Shown here: in pieces, positions 1-7,370 of the stretch
Position numbering within the stretch: position 1 is the stretch's first letter
Layout of the letters: each line of letters starts with the position of its first letter
Assembly: GCA_964372275.1 (NCBI GenBank)
Contig: CAYJRR010000077.1
Location: 1 to 13,037 of the forward strand
DNA: 13,037 nt
Direction of reading: 5' to 3'
Source: CAYJRR01 sp964372275 [NCBI: uncultured bacterium]
GTDB taxonomy: Bacteria; CAYJRR01
The notes under the pieces: generated by a model
Seen by the model: only the letters and a program-made list of their open reading frames with translations
The model's database searches: none
What the model was told of the DNA's origin: nothing
Program-made: the position numbers and the translations under genes

Positions 1-732
1 GCCGGTGAAGGCACCGCGCTCGTGCCCGAACAGCTCGCTCTCGATCAGCGTGTCGGGGATCGCCGCGCAGTTCACCTTCACGAAGGCCCGCGACGCACGC
101 GGCGAGCCCGAATGCAGCGCCGCCGCGATCAGGTCCTTCCCGGTTCCACTCTCGCCTTCGATCATCACCGCCGCCGACGACGGAGCCGCCTGCTGCACCA
201 CGTCCATCACAGCGCGGAAGGCGTCGCTCCGCCCGACCAGCCCTGCCCCGTCGCCGTTTCCGAGCTCCGCCAGGCGGGCGCGAAGGCGGCGGTTCTCGTC
301 CGCCAACTCGAAGCGGTCGACGGCGTTCTTCAACGTCTTTACCACCTGGTGCCGCTTGAACGGCTTGGTGACGAAGTCGTAGGCGCCGATCTTCATCGCC
401 TCGACCGCCGTCTCCACCGTGCCGTAGGCGGTCATCACCACCACCTCGGTCGACGGAGAGACCTCTTTCGTCGCCTGGAGGAGACGCACCCCGTCCATCC
501 CCGGCATCTTCAGGTCGGTGAGGACCACCGCCGGCCGCTCGCGCCGCACCAGGTCGAGCCCCTCTTCGCCGGAGCCCGCCTGCAGCACGCGGTAGCCCTC
601 CTTGCCCAGGATCCTCTCGAGGCTGCCGCGGTTCCCCTCGTCGTCGTCGACGACCAGGAGAACCGCTCCAGGAGGGGAAGCGGGGGCCCGATCGGCCGGC
701 GCGTTCGAGGGGGGGAGGATGTCGTTCGTCAT
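1..732 (-). CDS. NtrC-family sigma-54-dependent response regulator (partial, C-terminus outside window)
   Basis: Translating the minus strand from an ATG at 732 gives 244 open codons to the window edge. After a Pro/Ala-rich leader of about 22 residues comes a receiver domain (about 23-140): acidic cluster D29-D31, phospho-acceptor D73 in [11 protein letters not shown]101 in MTAYG and K123 in TKPF. A linker leads into the AAA+ sigma-54 interaction domain, with Walker A GESGTGKD at 193-200. The visible part ends exactly in GAFTG (240-244), the start of the loop that contacts sigma-54. The family uses ATP hydrolysis to open sigma-54 promoter complexes after phosphorylation by a cognate kinase. 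That kinase is encoded 13 bases upstream, so the two are probably co-transcribed. Walker A ends in D where most members have E. No good ribosome binding site precedes 732; the frame stays open upstream, so an earlier non-ATG start inside the kinase gene is possible. The family is certain; the targets are unknown. Confidence 0.95.
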   Translation of the reverse strand, partial: MTNDILPPSNAPADRAPASPPGAVLLVVDDDEGNRGSLERILGKEGYRVLQAGSGEEGLDLVRRERPAVVLTDLKMPGMDGVRLLQATKEVSPSTEVVVMTAYGTVETAVEAMKIGAYDFVTKPFKRHQVVKTLKNAVDRFELADENRRLRARLAELGNGDGAGLVGRSDAFRAVMDVVQQAAPSSAAVMIEGESGTGKDLIAAALHSGSPRASRAFVKVNCAAIPDTLIESELFGHERGAFTG

Positions 733-745
733 GCGTCGGGCCGTC

Positions 746-2611
746 TCATGCCGCCGGGAGCCGGATGGTGAAGGTCGTTCCGCGTCCCGGTTCGCTGGCG
801 CACGCGATCGTCCCGCCGTGTTCGACGATGATCTGTTGCGTCAGCGGCAGGCCGAGCCCGGTGCCGGAGGCCTTGGTCGAATAGAACGGGTCGAAGATCC
901 GCGCAAGGTCCTTCGGCTGGATCCCCGGGCCGTCGTCGGAGAGCGTGACCTCGACCCCGGTCTCGGCCGGGCGGGTCGCGATCCGGAGCAATCCGCCGCC
1001 CCCCTTCTCGCGCAACGCGTCGAGCGCGTTCCGAACGATGTTGAGCAACGCCTGGCGCAGCTGGTTCTCGTCGGCGAGGACCGACGGAACGCCGTCGATC
1101 AGTTCGGTCCGGATCGAGACGCCGGACGACTCCGCCTCCTCGCGGACGAACTGCACCAGCTCCTGCACGACGGCGTTCACCTGCTCCGGCTCGAGCTTGG
1201 GGCGGGGGAGACGCGCGAAGGTGAGGTAGCCCTCGGTGATCTCCGTCAGACGCTCGATCTCGCGGGCGATGGCGCGGAGCAGGCCCTTCGCCCCTTCCTC
1301 CCTCCCGTCGATCTCCTCCTCCAGCAGCTCGACGTTCAAGGAGAGCGAGTTGAGCGGATTGCGCACCTCGTGGGTGATCTGGCTCGACATCCGCCCGATC
1401 GCCGCCAGCCGCTCGGCCGCGAGCAGCTGTCGTTCGACCCGAACGCGCTCGGAGACGTCTTCGGCGACGACCACCACGCCGTTGGCCCGGCCGTCCTCCA
1501 TGAACGGGACCGCGGAGACCTCGACCGACCTTCCGCTGGCGAGCGCCGTCGCGCCGATGCGCACGGCCGGTCCGCCCGCGCGGACCTGCTCGATCCTCTC
1601 GGCGAACGCGGCGGCGTCGCCGAAGGCGCCGATGGGCCGCCCGACGAGCTCTCCCCGGGTGATCCCCCAGATCTCCTCGGCGGCGCGGTTCATCCCGGTC
1701 ACCAGACCCGATCCGTCGGCGACCAGGATCCCGACGCGCACCGATTCGAGCACGTTCTCGTTGTAGGCCGACAGGCGGCTGACCCGTTCGTCCCGGGATC
1801 GCAGCGAGGCCGCCATCTGATTGAATTCGTTCGCCAGGATCCCGATCTCGTCCCCGGTGGCGACCGTGACGCGCTGGCCGAACTCCCCCGCCGAGATCCG
1901 CTTCACGAAGGCGGTCAGATCGCCGATCGGCTGGAGCGCCCGTCCGACGATCGCGATCGCCACCAGGCCGAAGGCGGTGGCGATCGCGGTGAGCAGGCCC
2001 AGCGCCACCAGCGAGCTCTGCGCGCGGTCCTCCGCCGACGACGCGTCGGCGCCGAGCCCCTCTTCGATCGCCCGCGCGGCGACGCCCAGCACCTCCTGCG
2101 TCCGGCGGTCGGCGGCGATGAAGCCGGCGCGGCGCGCCTCGACGACCGACGCGTCGTCGCCGTCGAGCGCGCGCAGCAGCTCTTCGAGCTGCGCCTGGGC
2201 GTCGATCGCCGGCTGCGACACCTGCCCCAGCGCTCCGACCGCGAGGCGGATCCGCTCCTGCGACGCCGGATCGCTCGCCCGCGGGATCGCCGCCGTGGCG
2301 CGCCGCTGCGCCTCGGCCAACTCACCCGAGAAGTAGTGACGCCGGACACGGACGCTCGCCGCGAGGCTCCTTCGCGTGCGGGGGTTCTGCCGGATCAGCT
2401 CGTCGGGATCGACCTCCGGATAGCGGTAGCGGAGCGCGGTGACGCTCTCGGAGAGTGGGATCCAGACCTCGCGGACGCGCCCGAGCTCGGCGCCGATCCC
2501 CCGCACCTTCACCAGGCCGTATCCGAGCGCGGAGGCGTTCGCCACCAGCGCCACCAGGAATGCGGCGAGGATCCGAACCCGAAGTGTCGGTCGCCAACGC
2601 CCCGGTGGCAT
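746..2611 (-). CDS. Membrane sensor histidine kinase with HAMP and PAS domains (NtrB-like)
   Basis: 621 residues. A membrane segment at about 13-33 and a second at about 199-223 bracket a largely helical extracytoplasmic sensor of about 165 residues that I do not recognise. A HAMP linker (about 224-276) and a PAS-like domain (about 283-390, containing [20 protein letters not shown]) follow. The HisKA H-box is [13 protein letters not shown] with phospho-acceptor H414. The catalytic ATPase domain shows the N-box ([10 protein letters not shown]524/N528), G1 box DDGPGI (559-564), F-box FDPFYSTK and G2 box GTGLGL (583-588). All kinase residues look intact. The H-box and catalytic boxes are of the type paired with NtrC regulators, and such a regulator lies directly downstream, so H414 should phosphorylate D73 of that protein. 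The ATG at 2611 has no clear Shine-Dalgarno sequence but faces the divergent intergenic region. The signal sensed cannot be told from sequence. Confidence 0.95.
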   Translation of the reverse strand: MPPGRWRPTLRVRILAAFLVALVANASALGYGLVKVRGIGAELGRVREVWIPLSESVTALRYRYPEVDPDELIRQNPRTRRSLAASVRVRRHYFSGELAEAQRRATAAIPRASDPASQERIRLAVGALGQVSQPAIDAQAQLEELLRALDGDDASVVEARRAGFIAADRRTQEVLGVAARAIEEGLGADASSAEDRAQSSLVALGLLTAIATAFGLVAIAIVGRALQPIGDLTAFVKRISAGEFGQRVTVATGDEIGILANEFNQMAASLRSRDERVSRLSAYNENVLESVRVGILVADGSGLVTGMNRAAEEIWGITRGELVGRPIGAFGDAAAFAERIEQVRAGGPAVRIGATALASGRSVEVSAVPFMEDGRANGVVVVAEDVSERVRVERQLLAAERLAAIGRMSSQITHEVRNPLNSLSLNVELLEEEIDGREEGAKGLLRAIAREIERLTEITEGYLTFARLPRPKLEPEQVNAVVQELVQFVREEAESSGVSIRTELIDGVPSVLADENQLRQALLNIVRNALDALREKGGGGLLRIATRPAETGVEVTLSDDGPGIQPKDLARIFDPFYSTKASGTGLGLPLTQQIIVEHGGTIACASEPGRGTTFTIRLPAA

Positions 2612-2690
2612 CGCGGCGAAACGTAGCAGAAAACGACCCCGGTCCGCGCCGGTTTGGAGATCGGCCGCGCGCGGGGCTATCCTGCCGGTC
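2612..2690. promoter_or_regulatory. Divergent intergenic region with candidate promoters for both flanking operons
   Basis: This 79-base gap between the minus-strand kinase and the plus-strand ABC operon is the only gap in the window long enough to hold promoters. On the plus strand, TTGGAG (2654-2659) and TATCCT (2678-2683) are separated by 18 bases, a plausible -35/-10 pair that would place the transcript start near 2690, right at the GTG of the first gene. On the minus strand, TACGTT (complement of 2620-2625), preceded by TGC as in an extended -10, lies only a few bases upstream of the kinase ATG, but I see no good -35. Both calls rest on short motifs only. No terminator-like hairpin or sigma-54 site (GG-N10-GC with the usual context) was recognised. 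Confidence 0.4.
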
Positions 2691-2942
2691 GTGAAGAACT
2701 TTCTGGAGACCCGCCGCGGTGCCCGGATGCTGCTGATCGTCGAGCTGGGTCCGAACCGCGCCCCGGTCCACTTCTACCAGGGTTCGGTCACGGCGATCGG
2801 CGACGGATTCGTCGTGCTCAAGGACGATCAGATGGGGGAGCTGGCGATCGCCACCGACAAGGTGGTCGCGGCGAAGGTCCTGGCCGAGGCCCCGCCGGGC
2901 CCCGACACCTCCGGAACGGTGCTGGAGGGCTTCGAGCGCTGA
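2691..2942 (+). CDS. Small conserved-looking hypothetical protein (predicted small beta-barrel)
   Basis: 83 residues from GTG 2691; an in-frame ATG at 2727 would give 71. I do not recognise the family by name. The pattern is alternating hydrophobic strands (MLLIVEL, PVHFYQGSV, FVVLKD, ELAIATDKVVAAKVL) with tight turns, as in Sm/SH3-like small barrels, followed by a disordered Pro/Gly-rich tail. There is no signal peptide or membrane segment, so it should be cytoplasmic. It heads a four-gene operon with an ABC transporter, and its stop codon overlaps the next gene's likely start. The GTG start is preferred because a candidate -10 (TATCCT, 2678-2683) would put the transcript start almost on it, with no room for a ribosome binding site, suggesting leaderless translation. 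Strong third-position G/C bias in this frame supports real coding. A role in regulation or nucleic-acid binding is possible from the fold guess but unproven. Confidence 0.6.
   Translation: MKNFLETRRGARMLLIVELGPNRAPVHFYQGSVTAIGDGFVVLKDDQMGELAIATDKVVAAKVLAEAPPGPDTSGTVLEGFER
2924..2929 (+). promoter_or_regulatory. Shine-Dalgarno sequence for the CTG-started repeat/membrane gene
   Basis: GGAGGG lies inside the end of the small upstream gene, 9 bases before CTG 2939. It is the best ribosome binding site near the 5' end of the next reading frame, which has no ATG, GTG or TTG within reach. It is the main reason for placing the start at CTG 2939, overlapping the upstream TGA stop (2940-2942). Confidence 0.5.
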
Positions 2943-4960
2943 TCGCCTCGCTCGCCCTGGCCGCCTGGATCTCCCTCGCGGAGGCCGCCGCCGAAGCGCC
3001 CCGGCTCTCTCCCGACCTCGACGTCGCGCGGGCGTTCGCGGAGGACGGCGACCACCGGGCCGCGCGCGCGATTGCCGAGGAGGTACTCCGCCGGAGTCCG
3101 TGCGATCCGACGGCGCACGGAATCGTCTCCACGGCGGCACGCGAGGAGGAGCGGTCCTGGGACGAGCCCGGCCCCGGCGTCTCGGCGTCGCGGCACGACC
3201 TGCTCGCCTATGCGTCGACCTTCGCCGACGCCAACCAGGCCGAGCTCCTCCGGCTCGCGTGGTGGAGCGCCGACTTCCTGCGCCGGGTCGGGAACCAGGC
3301 ACCGGACGACGCGCTGGTGGCGGAACGGGCGCTGCTCCTCGCGGCCTTCGACCGGTTCGTCCCGCTCGACGCCGAAGAGGCCGTCCGGTCGGCGATGCTC
3401 CGCATCACGACGTTCCGTACCGACGAATCGGCGAGCCCCGCGGAGACGGCGCCGATCGCCGCGTCGCTTTCGACGTCCCGCGATCCGACGGTGCTGTCCG
3501 TCGCCGCCCACGCGCTGCTGATCGCCGACTACGACGTCGAACGGCGCGACGCCGTCGACGCGCTGGTCCTGTCCGATCCCCGATCGCCGCGCTACGGCGG
3601 CTTTCTCGTGTTGGAGGCTCTCCTGCGGTACCCGGAGGAGGCGGTGCGCGCCGCCGTGTCGGAACTGGCGATCGCCGGTCTGCCCGACGACCGCTGGAAC
3701 GACGATCTCGCCCTGGCGCGCGCGACGGTCCACCCCACGGCGCGCCTTCCGGACGAACTTCGCGCCGACCTGGAGCGATCGCTGCTCTCCGACCGGAGGC
3801 GAAACACCACCGAGCACCTGACGAGGCGGTTGGCGAGGGACGACGAGGCGCGGGGGCGCGCGGGCGACGCGCTCGCCCGATACGACCGGTTCGCCGACCG
3901 GTACGGACCGGAGGCGGCCGACTTCGGGCCTGCGCGCGCGCTGCTGCTCGAGGCCCGTGGGCGCGCCGACCTCGCGCTCGACGCGCTGGTCGAGTCGTTG
4001 CGCCGCCACGGAGGGGACCCGCGCCGCTACGAACAGGCCGGACGACTGGCCCACCGACTCGGCGCCGACCGTGAGGCCGCGACCTTCTACAAGTTCTTCC
4101 TGGCGAGGATCGACGCACGGGCGAGGGGCGAGTGGCCGTTCGGACCGGAGCTCGACCTCCAGCAGCGTCTCTCCGCGCACGCGACCGTCTGGAGCGCGTT
4201 CGCCGCCATGCGTCCGTCGTTCTTCGCCCGCTCGGCGTTGCGGCACGTGCTGGAGCTGCTCGGCGATCCGGCGGCGGCGCTGCTGGCGCTCGCCCGAGTC
4301 GGCCGCGCGCGCCGGTACCTCCTCCCGTCCCTTCTCGCGGCGGAAATCGCCTTTTTCGGCGGCCTCCTCGCGATCCGGTCGATCGGACCCGCCACGCTGC
4401 TGTCGACCGCCTGGCTGTTCGCGTCGACGGCGCAAACGTTCGTGTTGGTCGCCGCCGGCCTCTACCTTTCCGGCGCGGCCGGATTCCCGCGCCGGCGTCC
4501 TCGCCCGGCTCGGCTGGCGGCCCTTTCGGTCGCCGTGGCGGCGGTCGTCGGGGCGTACCTCGGAACCGACGCCGGCCCGGTCTTCCTTCCCGACGGCCTC
4601 CCGTTCTACGTGCGGACCGCCGAACTGGGGATCGGTCCCCGCTCCTGGATCGAGGCGCCCGGCGTCCTCGCCGCCGTGCTGCGCGACGAGGCCTGTGCAC
4701 GGCTGGTCTGGCCGGCGCTGGTGGCGATGGCGCTGGCGCCGGTGCAGGCCGGCACCCGGTCCACGACTCGGACGGCCGCGGTGATCGCGGTGGCGTCTCT
4801 CCTTTCCTCCGTCGGTGGCCTCGTATCCTTCCCGCTCGCCTTCGCCGGATCGGTCGGACTCCACCTGCTCCGTTTCCGGGCCGGCGTCGCCGCGAGCTTC
4901 GCGGCCCACGCGGCGTTCTCGATCGGAACGGTGGCGGGCTCCCTCGGGGTGTCGCCGTGA
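2939..4960 (+). CDS. Helical-repeat (TPR-like) membrane protein with degenerate CPBP-like C-terminal domain
   Basis: About 673 residues from CTG 2939. A hydrophobic N-terminus (about 1-20, ending in an Ala-rich stretch) looks like a signal peptide or anchor, though without positive charges. Residues about 25-455 are Ala/Arg/Leu-rich helical pairs resembling TPR units, clearest at 27-56, 300-355 and 363-391. About six or seven membrane segments follow (461-510, 524-542, 587-603, 611-668). The last part resembles the CPBP (CAAX protease and bacteriocin-processing) family: DEACAR (583-588) fits motif EExxxR, and GVAASFAAHAAF (649-660) fits the C-terminal His motif with H657. The expected middle motif (FxxxH) reads as SSVGG, without the histidine, so a protease would be impaired; it may be a scaffold. 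The gene ends in GTGA, where the ABC ATPase begins, implying it is an accessory subunit of that transporter. The 5' end is uncertain: the first GTG or ATG in frame is more than 120 codons in. Confidence 0.75.
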   Translation: MIASLALAAWISLAEAAAEAPRLSPDLDVARAFAEDGDHRAARAIAEEVLRRSPCDPTAHGIVSTAAREEERSWDEPGPGVSASRHDLLAYASTFADANQAELLRLAWWSADFLRRVGNQAPDDALVAERALLLAAFDRFVPLDAEEAVRSAMLRITTFRTDESASPAETAPIAASLSTSRDPTVLSVAAHALLIADYDVERRDAVDALVLSDPRSPRYGGFLVLEALLRYPEEAVRAAVSELAIAGLPDDRWNDDLALARATVHPTARLPDELRADLERSLLSDRRRNTTEHLTRRLARDDEARGRAGDALARYDRFADRYGPEAADFGPARALLLEARGRADLALDALVESLRRHGGDPRRYEQAGRLAHRLGADREAATFYKFFLARIDARARGEWPFGPELDLQQRLSAHATVWSAFAAMRPSFFARSALRHVLELLGDPAAALLALARVGRARRYLLPSLLAAEIAFFGGLLAIRSIGPATLLSTAWLFASTAQTFVLVAAGLYLSGAAGFPRRRPRPARLAALSVAVAAVVGAYLGTDAGPVFLPDGLPFYVRTAELGIGPRSWIEAPGVLAAVLRDEACARLVWPALVAMALAPVQAGTRSTTRTAAVIAVASLLSSVGGLVSFPLAFAGSVGLHLLRFRAGVAASFAAHAAFSIGTVAGSLGVSP

Positions 4961-5751
4961 TCGAGGCGCGGGGACTCGGCCGTCGTTTCGGCCGCGTCGT
5001 TGCCGTCGACCGTCTCGACCTGGTCGTCCCGCGGGGCACCTGGTTCCTGTTCGTCGGTCACAACGGGGCGGGCAAGACGACGACGATCCGGATGCTCGCC
5101 GGCCTGCTCGCCCCCACCAGCGGCCGCGTTCTCCTGGACGGCGTCGATCCGGCGTCCGATCCGATCGGCTGCCGCCGCGCGATCGGCTACCTCCCGGAGC
5201 GATTCGAGCCGTACGACCACCTGACGCCCGTGGAGTACCTCGACTTCGTCGCCGACGTGCACCGGTTGGATCGCCCCCTCGCGGACGCGCGGATCGACGC
5301 GCTGCTGCGGCTGTTCGAGCTCGATGCGCACCGTTCGAAGCTGCTGCGCGGGTATTCGCAGGGGATGCGGAAGAAGGTGGGGCTCGCCGCGGCGCTGTTG
5401 CACGATCCGAAAATCCTCTTTCTCGACGAGCCGACCGCGACCCTCGACCCGCCGACCTCCCACCTCATCCGCCGCGTCCTCCGGCGGTTCTGCGCCGAGG
5501 GGAAGACGGTCTTCATGTCGACGCACATCCTGGGGCTCGCCGAGCGCGAGTGCGACCGCATCGGCGTGCTCCACGGCGGGCGTATCTCGCTCCTCGCGAC
5601 GCCCGAAGAGTTGGCGGCCCGCTACCCCGGCCGCTCCCTCGAGGAGGTCGTCCTCCAGCTGACCGGGGGCGACCGGGACGACCGGATCGAGCAGTTCTTC
5701 CGCGAATTCCCCCGAACGACGCCGGGCCGAGAGACGGAGACCGGCGGTTGA
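4957..5751 (+). CDS. ABC transporter ATP-binding protein
   Basis: 264 residues from GTG 4957, which overlaps the preceding TGA (4958-4960). It has all nucleotide-binding motifs in order: Walker A GHNGAGKT (34-41), a Q-loop region reading IGYLPERF with E81 where Q is usual (seen in ABC-2-type exporters), signature YSQGMRKK (133-140), Walker B ILFLDEP (153-159), the D-loop TLDPPTS and H-loop H190 in MSTHI. A C-terminal tail of about 50 residues follows. This is the cytoplasmic motor that hydrolyses ATP to drive the permease encoded immediately downstream; the LFLDEPTATLDP block and CcmA/NatA-like layout suggest export. The substrate is unknown. A weak G-rich site (CGGGGT, 4945-4950) precedes the start, and coupling to the gene before it is likely the main route of translation. 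The family assignment is firm. Confidence 0.95.
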   Translation: MIEARGLGRRFGRVVAVDRLDLVVPRGTWFLFVGHNGAGKTTTIRMLAGLLAPTSGRVLLDGVDPASDPIGCRRAIGYLPERFEPYDHLTPVEYLDFVADVHRLDRPLADARIDALLRLFELDAHRSKLLRGYSQGMRKKVGLAAALLHDPKILFLDEPTATLDPPTSHLIRRVLRRFCAEGKTVFMSTHILGLAERECDRIGVLHGGRISLLATPEELAARYPGRSLEEVVLQLTGGDRDDRIEQFFREFPRTTPGRETETGG

Positions 5752-7370
5752 TCCGCATCCCGCTTCGCTATGCGCGGCTTCGGGGACGGATCGCCTGGAA
5801 CGCGGTGCTCCGGTCGGGACTCCCGCGCTCGCTGGCGGGCGGTGGAGCGCTCCTGGCGATCGCCTCCTCGGTGCAGTTCGGCAGCCTGCTCGGCGCCGGA
5901 CTCGCGCGCTCGCGTGCCCAGGACCCGGCGCGATTCGCCTCCGAGCTTTCGATCCTGGTGGTGATGGTGCAGCTCGTCTTCGGCTTCGTGGCGATCGGAT
6001 CGATCTCGATCCGACTGTTCGATCCCCGCCGCGATCCCACCGCCGACCTCCTCGTCGCCCTGCCGATCTCCCGGCTCGACCGGTTCCTCATCCGACTCGG
6101 AGACGTCTCCGCCGTCCCGGCGTTTATCGTGGCGGGCGTGATCCTGCCGGCCCTCCTCGCCTCGGGGCTCCCTCCGGCGGCCGCCGCGCTCGCCGGCCTG
6201 CTCTCGTTCGCCGTCTGCCTCCAGCCCGTGCCGGCCTTGCTCGCGCTCTACTCCCTCGCCCTCCGCGTCGTTCCCCCCCGCTGGCTCCGAAACCGCTGGC
6301 TCGCGATGGCGGCGCTGACCGCGCTTTTCGCACCCGGCGTCCCGGTCCTGGCGTCGATCCTCCGCGCGTGGCACGCCGGCCGGATTGCGCCGGACTGGCT
6401 TCCGGGGGCATGGTTTGCCCACGCCGTCGGCTCGGCGGTGGAAGGCCGCCTCGCCGGTGCCGCCCTCCCGTCCCTCGCGACGGTCCTGCTGCTGGTCGCC
6501 TGGATCGCCGCCGCCTACGTCGCGTTCGACCCGGCGGCGATCGAGCGTTTCGACGGCGCGCTCGCCGGCCTCGACGAGGGGGGCCGACGGCCGCAGCGCG
6601 GATCGACGCGCCGCGCCGCCGCGCCGGTCGGTTCCGCCCTGACGAGGATCGAGCTACTCGGACTGCGCCGCGAACCCGCCTTGCAGATCACCTTCGCGGC
6701 GCTGTTCGCGTCGGGGGCGGCCGTTCTGCTCTTCGCCGAGCGGTCGCTCCTCCTGATGGCGGGCGGGGCCGTCGGCTTCCTCTCCGTCTACCTCGCCGCC
6801 TGCCTCGGCCTGGCCTCGTTCTCCGCCGAAGGGCGTGACCTGCCCGTCCTCCACCCCCTGCCGGTCACGGCCAGCGAGGTGCTGCGCGCCAAGTTCCGGG
6901 TGAACGCCTGGCTCCTCGCCGCCGCCGGCGCGATTGCCGGTGGTGCCATCGCGGTGAGCGCGTCCCCCGCCACTTCGGCACCGTGGCGGGTTCTCCCGGC
7001 GGCGGCCGCCGGCGCCGCTGCCGTCGTCCCCTTGAGCGCGCTCGTCACCGCCATGGCGGCGATCTTCCCCCGGCGCCTCGAAGCCGCCGGGCGGCGCGAG
7101 GTCAGCGTCCCCGCGATCGGCTTCTTCTCTGCGCTGGCCGGGCTCGCGCTCCTCTCGGCATTCGTCGCCGCCGCCGGTCCGGCGATCCTGGGGCCGTTCT
7201 ATCTATGGATCCCAGCGCTGCTACTCCTCGCCTGGACGACCGTCGCGCGCTCGCTCGTCCGTACGGCGACGCGGAACTTCTACCGACCCCGCGAAAGGCG
7301 CGCCGCCTCGGAGACCGCGGGGAGCGCGAGCGGATCGCGGTCGAACTCGAACCGGAGCCAACCGCGGTAG
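5748..7370 (+). CDS. Multi-spanning ABC transporter permease (ABC-2-like)
   Basis: 540 residues from TTG 5748, which shares TTGA with the ATPase stop; GGAGA (5736-5740) sits 7 bases upstream as a ribosome binding site. The protein has many Ala/Leu/Val-rich membrane segments in two blocks: roughly residues 20-260 and, after a charged cytoplasmic loop (about 265-300, rich in Arg), about 305-505. The first block includes a FDPRRDPTADLLVALPISR segment after a membrane helix and the second has DLPVLHPLPVTASEVLRAKF; both resemble the coupling region of large ABC-2 permeases (LL.lPis...ilraKf). Location by the ATPase makes it the membrane partner. The hydrophilic Ser/Arg-rich tail (about the last 30 residues) lies in DNA shared with the convergent phosphoesterase gene, which may explain its low complexity. 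The transported substrate is unknown. Confidence 0.85.
   Translation: MIRIPLRYARLRGRIAWNAVLRSGLPRSLAGGGALLAIASSVQFGSLLGAGLARSRAQDPARFASELSILVVMVQLVFGFVAIGSISIRLFDPRRDPTADLLVALPISRLDRFLIRLGDVSAVPAFIVAGVILPALLASGLPPAAAALAGLLSFAVCLQPVPALLALYSLALRVVPPRWLRNRWLAMAALTALFAPGVPVLASILRAWHAGRIAPDWLPGAWFAHAVGSAVEGRLAGAALPSLATVLLLVAWIAAAYVAFDPAAIERFDGALAGLDEGGRRPQRGSTRRAAAPVGSALTRIELLGLRREPALQITFAALFASGAAVLLFAERSLLLMAGGAVGFLSVYLAACLGLASFSAEGRDLPVLHPLPVTASEVLRAKFRVNAWLLAAAGAIAGGAIAVSASPATSAPWRVLPAAAAGAAAVVPLSALVTAMAAIFPRRLEAAGRREVSVPAIGFFSALAGLALLSAFVAAAGPAILGPFYLWIPALLLLAWTTVARSLVRTATRNFYRPRERRAASETAGSASGSRSNSNRSQPR

Noticed and set aside
602-2626. A 674-codon plus-strand open frame opposite the histidine kinase
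   Set aside because: The minus strand has every histidine-kinase motif in order; the plus-strand product is an Arg/Asp/Leu-rich shadow.
2828-4909. A 693-codon minus-strand open frame opposite the repeat/membrane gene
   Set aside because: The translation is Arg/Gly/Glu-rich without domains, and the plus strand carries helical repeats, membrane segments and coupled neighbours.
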